NCBI RefSeq assembly: GCF_014873875.1
Contig: NZ_JADBEM010000001.1
Coordinates: 7,130,001-7,194,000 of the forward strand
DNA length: 64,000 nt
Direction of reading: 5' to 3'
Source: Actinopolymorpha pittospori
GTDB lineage: Bacteria; Actinomycetota; Actinomycetes; Propionibacteriales; Actinopolymorphaceae
In this document: one piece after another, positions 58,448-64,000 of the stretch
Numbering within the stretch: the first letter of the stretch is position 1
Layout: each line of letters opens with the position of its first letter
Made by a program: the position numbers and the translations under genes
Notes under the pieces: model-generated
What the model saw: the letters and a program-made list of their open reading frames with translations, nothing else
What the model was told of the DNA's origin: nothing
The model's database searches: none

Positions 58448-59596
58448 ATGCCGCGAGCGTTTCGATACAGGCTTCTCGTCCTCGCTGTCCTCGTGTGTGT
58501 CGTGGCCGGCGCGTGTGCCGGCACGGGCAATCAGGCCAGGGAGCGCACGTCTCCCACGTCGGCATCTTCGTCGACTCCAACGGGTGCGACGAAAACACCG
58601 CCTGTGTCGAATGGTCCGACGAACGCGGCGGCACCGGTACCGAGGACGCAGGAGAAGGGGACGTTCACGCTCGCTTTCGCCGGCGACATTCGCTGGAGCA
58701 GCCAGCTACGTCCGTTGCTCGACGACCCGGAGACGGCGCTGGCACCGATCCGCTCCGAACTCGCGGCGGCCGACCTCACCGTCGCCAACCTCGAGACCGC
58801 CGTCACGACGCGCGGTGAACCCGAACGTAAGGACTTCACTTTCCGGGCGCCCTCGTCCGCGTTCGAGGCGCTGGCGTCGGCTGGGATCGACGTGGCGAGC
58901 ATGGGCAACAACCACGGCGTCGACTACGGGCCGCAGGGTCTGTCGGACACGCTGGCGGCCATCAAGGATGCACCGCTCGCCGGCGTCGGGATCGGCCGGG
59001 ACGCCGAGCAGGCGTTCGCTCCGCACGTGGCGACGATCCGGGGTACGAGGGTGGCGGTGATCGGTGCCACCCAGGTGGACGATCCGACCGCCCGCAACTT
59101 CCCGGCCGGTGCGGGCCGGGCGGGGGTCGCGGCCACCGTCGACCCGCAGCGGCTGGTCGCCGCGGTCGCGCAGGCCCGGCGTAGCAGTGACGTCGTGGTC
59201 GTCTTCCTGCACTGGGGCGAGGAACTCAACCAGTGTCCGATCAGCGAGCAGAAGGACCTCGCGCGGATGCTGTCCGACGCGGGCGCGGACGTCGTGGTCG
59301 GCACCCATGCGCACGTGCTGCTCGGCTCGGGCATGCTCGGCCGGACCTACGTCCACTACGGGCTGGGAAATTTCGTGTGGCCCAACCAGACCAACGAGGC
59401 CACCACGACCACCGGCGTTCTCACCCTCACCATGAAGGGTCGTACGACGGTCGCGACGCGGTGGTCGCCGGCCAGGATCAAGTCCGACGGGTTGCCGCAC
59501 TTCGCCGAGGGCGACAAGGCGGAGGAGATGCGGGAGGACTTCGCCGACCTGCGCTCCTGCACCGGCCTGGCGCCGGCTCCCGAGCCGCCCGCGTGA
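58448..59596 (+). CDS. CapA/PgsA-like poly-gamma-glutamate-type metallophosphatase lipoprotein
   Basis: This 382-aa protein has a lipoprotein signal (RLLVLAVLVCVVAGACAG, lipobox-like AGAC with Cys at residue 23) and a Ser/Thr-rich linker (25-70). The CapA domain shows FAGDIRWS, VANLETAVT, MGNNHGVDYG, FLHWGEE and VVGTHAHVLLGSG, which carry the metal-binding residues of calcineurin-like CapA. PgsA proteins assist poly-gamma-glutamate export, but lone lipoproteins of this type have unclear substrates. No pgsB/C neighbours are present. Confidence 0.85.
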   Translation: MPRAFRYRLLVLAVLVCVVAGACAGTGNQARERTSPTSASSSTPTGATKTPPVSNGPTNAAAPVPRTQEKGTFTLAFAGDIRWSSQLRPLLDDPETALAPIRSELAAADLTVANLETAVTTRGEPERKDFTFRAPSSAFEALASAGIDVASMGNNHGVDYGPQGLSDTLAAIKDAPLAGVGIGRDAEQAFAPHVATIRGTRVAVIGATQVDDPTARNFPAGAGRAGVAATVDPQRLVAAVAQARRSSDVVVVFLHWGEELNQCPISEQKDLARMLSDAGADVVVGTHAHVLLGSGMLGRTYVHYGLGNFVWPNQTNEATTTTGVLTLTMKGRTTVATRWSPARIKSDGLPHFAEGDKAEEMREDFADLRSCTGLAPAPEPPA

Positions 59597-59639
59597 GGAT
59601 CGTCGGCGTGCGGTGCGTCGTGCGCGGGTCGGGGTGGGT

Positions 59640-60086
59640 TCAGCGGCCCGGTGCGCGGGTGACGACTTCCTGGAGCACCCAGCCGTTGCCATCGGGGTCC
59701 TCGAAGGAGGCGAACGAGCCGTAGCTGTTGCGGTCCGGGTCGGGGCCGGCCACCCGTCCGGCGGTGCCGCCATGGTGGAACACGCCCTCCTCGTCGTGGA
59801 ACACCTCGCTGATGGCGATGCCACGAGCGGCGAGTTCGGCCCGGGCGGCCACGATGTCGGTGACGACGAGGTGCAGGCCCTGGGCAGAGCCGGGCTGGGC
59901 CGTGGTGACGCCGCTGCCGATGATGATCGAGGCTTCGGATCCGGGTGGTGTGAGCTGTACGACGCGGTAGTCGTCGCTCACGACGAAGTCGGCGTCCAAT
60001 CGGAAGTCGAGACCCTCGTAGAAGGCCTTGGCCCGGTCGACGTCGGAGACGGGCAGGGTCAGAACTTCGAGCTTGAGATCCATCAT
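59640..60086 (-). CDS. VOC-family glyoxalase-like protein
   Basis: This 148-aa protein has the VOC layout (KLEVLTLPVSDVDRAKAFYEGLDFRLDADF at the front; FEDPDGNGWVLQEV at the end, with a probable metal-ligand Glu). The ATG pair at 60086/60083 gives MMDL or MDL. It is a stand-alone gene, convergent with the CapA gene (43-bp gap), and its promoter faces the CGNR regulator at 60151. That regulator may control it. Confidence 0.82.
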   Translation of the reverse strand: MMDLKLEVLTLPVSDVDRAKAFYEGLDFRLDADFVVSDDYRVVQLTPPGSEASIIIGSGVTTAQPGSAQGLHLVVTDIVAARAELAARGIAISEVFHDEEGVFHHGGTAGRVAGPDPDRNSYGSFASFEDPDGNGWVLQEVVTRAPGR

Positions 60087-60150
60087 CCGGTCCTTCCTGC
60101 GGTGATCCAGGCGAGAGACCGTGCCCGGCGTCACCCGTTCGACTGGTGAC

Positions 60151-60707
60151 ATGGAGCACTCGTTCCCCTGCGGCAACCTGCCCTCGACTTCGTGGGCACG
60201 CTGCAGGCACGCCGCAACCCGGAGCCGACCGAGGTCCTGGTGTCCCCGCGAAGCCTGGGCGCGTGGTTTCGGGAGTCCGGTCTCGTCGACGTCGAACCCA
60301 GGGCCAGCGCTGCCGATCTCGACGCCGCGATCACGCTCCGCGAGGCGATCTACGCGCTCGTCCTCGCGCGGATGGGCAAGCGGGGGTACGACGACGATGC
60401 GCTGGCGCTGGTGAACCACGCGGCCGACGCGCCGCCGGTGATCCCCCGGCTCGCCCACGACGGGCGTCGCGCCGAGGCCACGGCGCCCCAGGCGATGTCG
60501 TCGGTGGCGCGGGACGCGATCGGCATCCTCGGCGGCCCGCAGGCCGCCCACCTCAAGGAATGCGGTCGTCCCGAGTGCACCCAGGTCTACCTGGACCACT
60601 CACGGTCCGGACGACGCGAATGGTGCGCGATGGCGACATGCGGCAACAGGATGAAGGCCGCCGCCTACCGCGCACGCAAACGCTCCAGCGTCCCGTCAGC
60701 CACCTGA
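60151..60707 (+). pseudogene. CGNR zinc-finger regulator with one-base frameshift
   Basis: The first codons (MEHSFPCGNL from 60151) and the rest (LDFVGTLQARRNPEPTEVL...) are in different frames. The expected GGCAACCTGGCCCTCGAC reads CTGCCCTCG at about 60175-60182, one G short; restoring it gives a 185-aa protein. The C-terminus has the CGNR motif in CGRPECTQVYLDHSRSGRREWCAMATCGNRMKAAAYR. Such proteins are poorly known transcription regulators. The single indel could be a sequencing error. Confidence 0.75.
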
Positions 60708-60778
60708 GTGGGCGGTACCACCCGATCGACCAGCACCATCTGGTCGACCGGTGCCGGGAGCCGTGAGGCGGGAACGGC

Positions 60779-61360
60779 CTACTGGCCTATGCGTCCGTCG
60801 ATCCGCTCGCGCAGCAGGTCGACGTGACCCATGTGGCGGCCGTACTCCCAGACCATTCCGACCAGTACGTCACGCAGCGACATCTGCCCGCCACCGCTGC
60901 CATGGAGGTTCAGGGGATCGTCGCCGGTGATGTCGAGACTGGGCGCCTCGGCCACGTAGCGCGTGGCGAAGTCCACCTCCGCACGCCATGCCTCCCACGC
61001 CTGCGCCACCATCTGCGGGTCGGCCACGGCATCATCGAAGTCGCCGTCACGGTTGGTCTCGGAGCAGTACAGCTTGGGCACGTCCTGTCCGGCCATCAGC
61101 ACCCGGAAGGTCGCACGCTCCACCTCGGCCAGGTGCCGCACCAGTCCCAGAAGCGACATCGTCGACGGCTCGACGGAACGCCGCGCCATGGCCTCCGCAT
61201 CGAGACCCGCGCACTTCATCTCCAACGTGAGGCGTGCGGTGCGCACGGCTTCGACCAGCGTGGTGCGCTCGTCGGCCAACGTTGGTCCGTTCTCACGTGG
61301 GTCGTCCTCAGACGGCTTGCCGTCCGCGGTGAACATGTCGGCTCGTCGCGTGGTGGCCAT
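60779..61360 (-). CDS. DinB-like (DUF664) protein, mycothiol/bacillithiol-transferase fold
   Basis: This 193-aa protein has the DUF664 four-helix pattern: LVEAVRTARLTLEMKCAGLDAEAMARRSVEPSTMSLLGLVRHLAEVERATFRVLM (first metal His in RHLAEVE), VDFATRYV and MSLRDVLVGMVWEYGRHMGHVDLLRERIDG (second His pair). In actinobacteria this family includes mycothiol-dependent enzymes. It is a single-gene unit; the ATG at 61360 is set by the start of the conserved helices plus a 27-residue flexible lead. Confidence 0.75.
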   Translation of the reverse strand: MATTRRADMFTADGKPSEDDPRENGPTLADERTTLVEAVRTARLTLEMKCAGLDAEAMARRSVEPSTMSLLGLVRHLAEVERATFRVLMAGQDVPKLYCSETNRDGDFDDAVADPQMVAQAWEAWRAEVDFATRYVAEAPSLDITGDDPLNLHGSGGGQMSLRDVLVGMVWEYGRHMGHVDLLRERIDGRIGQ

Positions 61361-61527
61361 GGCCGCATCATCGGGGATGCGCGTGGTGACCGACAAGGGA
61401 TTAACACCTGCACTCCTGGCCAACGGGTTCGGGCGCGGCCTCGACTCACGAGGGGACGGGTACGGACGTGCGCCCCTCGGCTCCTGCCGTGCCGCAGGGG
61501 CGCTGAGAAGCGCACGTCCGTGCCGGG

Positions 61528-63747
61528 TCAGCCTGTCCAGCTGAAGCTCGTCCGGGCAGGTCGGCTCGCCACGCCGGTGGGCGAGACGGCGAAGAGTTCG
61601 AGGCAGGTCTCGCCCTCGCTGCCGCGACGCTGCAGGCCGGGCACGACGTAGGCGTCGGCGAAGATCCGGCCGATCCACTCCTTGTCGGTGGATTTCCCGT
61701 TGGCCGCCTCGGGGGCAGGAACGCCGGCGCCACCGTTCGACATGCCGGCTCCGTTGCCCGGTGACAGCCGGAACAGGTCGTAGTACCAGACGCCCTCGTG
61801 GGCGAGCTCCCAGGACAGGTAGGCGGTCGCGACTCCGGCGTCCAGGCTCGTCCCGTCGACGGTGAACCCGCGCGGCTTCGGCGGGGCCTCCTGCCCGCCC
61901 TTACGTCGCAGGCCCAGCGCTCCGATGTGGACCGTGTACTCCTCGACGACGGTGTCGGACCGGAAGCCCAGGCTCAGCGCGGCGACCGTCCGGCCGGCGT
62001 AGGGCTTCAGCGACCAGGACCTGCGGTTCCAGACGGGCGATCCGGCCTTGCCCACCTCCAGCCAGGTGACCTTGCTCGGTTCGTCTTCGAAGGTGAGGCC
62101 GACGCGGAGGTTGCTCGCCGCGCACGCCCTGCCCAGGGTGTAGGTGAGGTCGAGGCAGACGTCGTCGTGGACCGGAAGCTCGGTCTTGAACAGTCTCAGC
62201 TCCACGGCCTCATCTGCTGGCAGGGAACCGGTGAGGACCAGGGACGTACCGCCGTCGTAGGCGAGGTTGTAGTCGTAGTCGACCTTCAGCCCGTCGTAGG
62301 TCGAACCGTCGGCCTTCCGCAGCCACCACTGCCAGGTGGGCAGCAGGTCCTGGATCGCGATGTTGAACCACGGCTGCTCACTTGCCAACCGACCCTTGAC
62401 GAAGAAACGCTCGCCGGTGCCGGCGTTGAACCGGGTGAGGAACGGATAGCAGCCGATGGTCGACTTCTCCACGATGTGGTACGCGACACCGTCCCACCCA
62501 GCAGGGTTGGTGCCGTCCCCGGTCGGTGGCACCAGCCGAGCCGCGTGGGCGGGGTCCTGGCGCGGCCCGGACCACAGTTGGCGTTCATAGACGTAGACCT
62601 GACGCTGGCCCTCGACGCTGGACTTGTCGCTGGGGGCGAGGCTCCAGGGGAAGTCGGTGCCGAACAGGGCCCAGCTGGTGAGGGCCCGTTCACCTTCGGG
62701 GAAGATCCAGCGCGGATCCTCCGGCGGGGCGAACTGGTTCAGGGACAGCTCGGTGCCCGGATAGACGACCCGCTGGGGATCAAGACCGAGCGAGATCGCG
62801 TAGTCGTGGGAATTCTGTATGAGCTCAGGTGTCCAGTCGTAGTTGAGGAAGATGCTGTCGCAGTAGCGCTTGCCGTCGTCGGTGATCCACGGCGAGTTCG
62901 TGGCGTTGAACTCGTTCTCGTAGTCGACCTGGCCCGCGAGAGTGAGGGAGTCGTACCACTGGACGTAGAACCCCTTGGGCGCGGTGCGGGTGAGATAGCC
63001 GAGCATCTCCTGCAGCAGGAGTGCCTGCTCGGGCTCGATGTCACCTTCCTGGTTGATGAAGTACCCGTCGAAGCCGAAGTACTCCGCCATCTCGATCAGC
63101 TTGTCCGCCACCGGGAACGACCCGTCCGGCCGCTGCTCGACGAGCGCGGCGAACTGGTCCGGGGGCCGCGGCCAGAACCAGCAGCCGAGACTGAGCACAC
63201 CGTTGCGGTGCGCCGCGTCGGTCCAGGCCGGGTTGGGCGGGTTGATCACACCGTAGGCCGGGTCGGGTGCGTTGATCTGACCGAACACCGGGAGCCCGTG
63301 CCAGGCGCCGAAGTAGTCGAGGTACTGCCAGAATCGCAGGGCGTATGCCTCGAAGATGTAGCCGTAGGGATGCATGACCCGCACATTGTTGGGCTCCACG
63401 TAGTCGTTGGACAACGACAACAGCCGCGGACTGGCCGAGAGGCTGGGGTTGGCCTGGGTCGGCGCGAACGTCTTGATCCGCTTCGCCAGCGGCACCCGCG
63501 ACCGGAAGTACTTCGCGAACGGATCGGTCGCCGGGCTCCAGGTCTTGATCGCCGCCGAGTCGTAGCCGTGCAGCGACGGTATGCCGGCCGGCAGACCCGT
63601 CACGGGTGGCCTGGTGTCGGCCACAGCCGGCGTGCCCGCCGCCACGGCCACCGACCTGCCGAACATCGTGGCAGCACCGGCGGTGACGCCCGCCATCCCT
63701 GCCATGGTGAGAAATCGTCGCCTGTCGAACGCGGCCCGCCCGGTCAT
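61528..63747 (-). CDS. Tat-exported GH85 endo-beta-N-acetylglucosaminidase
   Basis: This 739-aa protein has a twin-arginine signal (RRRFLTMAGMAGVTAGAATMFG, cleavage after AVA near residue 37). Its GH85 catalytic TIM barrel has HGLPVFGQINAP, RNGVLSLGCWFWPRPPDQF, YFGFDGYFINQEGDI (Asn ~231 and Glu ~233, the substrate-assist and acid/base pair) and NYDWTPELI. C-terminal beta-domains follow (VDGTSLDAGVATAYLSWEL). It cleaves the chitobiose core of N-glycans such as high-mannose chains, so it would harvest host or fungal glycoproteins. There is no obvious transporter partner. Confidence 0.86.
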   Translation of the reverse strand: MTGRAAFDRRRFLTMAGMAGVTAGAATMFGRSVAVAAGTPAVADTRPPVTGLPAGIPSLHGYDSAAIKTWSPATDPFAKYFRSRVPLAKRIKTFAPTQANPSLSASPRLLSLSNDYVEPNNVRVMHPYGYIFEAYALRFWQYLDYFGAWHGLPVFGQINAPDPAYGVINPPNPAWTDAAHRNGVLSLGCWFWPRPPDQFAALVEQRPDGSFPVADKLIEMAEYFGFDGYFINQEGDIEPEQALLLQEMLGYLTRTAPKGFYVQWYDSLTLAGQVDYENEFNATNSPWITDDGKRYCDSIFLNYDWTPELIQNSHDYAISLGLDPQRVVYPGTELSLNQFAPPEDPRWIFPEGERALTSWALFGTDFPWSLAPSDKSSVEGQRQVYVYERQLWSGPRQDPAHAARLVPPTGDGTNPAGWDGVAYHIVEKSTIGCYPFLTRFNAGTGERFFVKGRLASEQPWFNIAIQDLLPTWQWWLRKADGSTYDGLKVDYDYNLAYDGGTSLVLTGSLPADEAVELRLFKTELPVHDDVCLDLTYTLGRACAASNLRVGLTFEDEPSKVTWLEVGKAGSPVWNRRSWSLKPYAGRTVAALSLGFRSDTVVEEYTVHIGALGLRRKGGQEAPPKPRGFTVDGTSLDAGVATAYLSWELAHEGVWYYDLFRLSPGNGAGMSNGGAGVPAPEAANGKSTDKEWIGRIFADAYVVPGLQRRGSEGETCLELFAVSPTGVASRPARTSFSWTG

Positions 63748-64000
63748 GTCCCCACCTTCCCCCGTGATTTCCCTTGCCCGCCTAAGGTCTGGTTCCCGGA
63801 CCGGGCGGTTCCCCGTACCCAGGACAGTAGCGGCGCGGCACAGCACACGAAACGAAACGCCGGTCGGACCGAGGGAACGTGAAATGAGGGTCCTGTCAAG
63901 ACACGCTTGTCAGCGAGGGTAGATGTCAGGTCGGGCAGGTCATGGCCTTTCGCGAGCACGGTGAGCCAGGCGCAGGTGGGTGGCCTTGTCCTTCCTCGCC
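63748..64000. other. Right-edge region
   Basis: Upstream of the GH85 ATG this stretch likely holds its promoter. Close to the edge a short minus-strand reading ending at 63940 (RKDKATHLRLAHRARERP) may be the last residues of a gene beyond the window, but it is too short to identify. No other feature is seen. Confidence 0.3.

Noticed and set aside
63744..63959. A 71-residue reverse-strand open frame at the right edge
   Set aside because: It overlaps the GH85 promoter and start and shows no recognisable sequence.

Overview
The window is high-GC DNA with actinobacterial gene style: GTG/TTG starts, dense ATGA/GTGA overlaps, and TetR, HxlR, WYL, SigJ-like and CGNR regulators. No rRNA or tRNA gene was seen. 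A species cannot be named from sequence alone.

Layout. (1) 1-5.6 kb: an IS1380-family transposase running off the left edge, then a degraded Tad/type II secretion-like remnant (tadZ fragment, tadA, tadB, tadC) cut at both sides. (2) 5.6-25.9 kb: an accessory 'regulator plus enzyme' region. TetR, HxlR and WYL regulators sit beside VOC, SnoaL-like, flavoprotein, SDR, ketopantoate-reductase-like and Gfo/Idh/MocA enzymes, several with readable palindromic operators. The region also holds a hydrolase-acyltransferase-SigJ unit, an IS110-family element, and a tyrosine recombinase divergent from a zinc/coiled-coil protein. (3) 25.9-28.3 kb: a peptidoglycan amidase with a small membrane protein, and an unrecognised 265-aa protein. 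(4) 28.4-33.45 kb (+ strand): a compact class I lanthipeptide operon (precursor, LanC, full-length LanB). The precursor has a FxLD-type leader box and an extraordinary core with 20 Cys and 20 Thr, including ten consecutive xxTC tetrapeptides. (5) 33.4-55.8 kb (- strand): a 17-gene headless contractile tail operon (sheath, tube, tape measure, Rhs fusion, cysteine-peptidase-like protein, hub, spike, PAAR-like tip, gp25, baseplate J, gpI-like protein, fibres). No capsid, portal, terminase or AAA+ ATPase is visible. (6) 56.3-64 kb: TetR/flavin monooxygenase pair, CapA-like lipoprotein, VOC, CGNR regulator (frameshifted), DinB-like protein and a Tat-exported GH85 endo-beta-N-acetylglucosaminidase.

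How the parts may work together. The tail operon reads as a tailocin or contractile-injection particle adapted to thick cell walls: it carries a lytic-transglycosylase-like domain, a HExxH motif and a cysteine-peptidase-like protein. The nearby amidase and small membrane protein could release it. The lanthipeptide operon lies between the amidase block and the tail operon, and LanB overlaps the last tail-fibre gene tail-to-tail by 27 bp. A functional link between peptide and particle is a hypothesis only.

Caution. Six single-gene frameshifts (tadZ, tadA, sigJ, NmrA-like, DUF402, CGNR) mostly sit in G/C runs. They may be sequencing errors rather than true decay.
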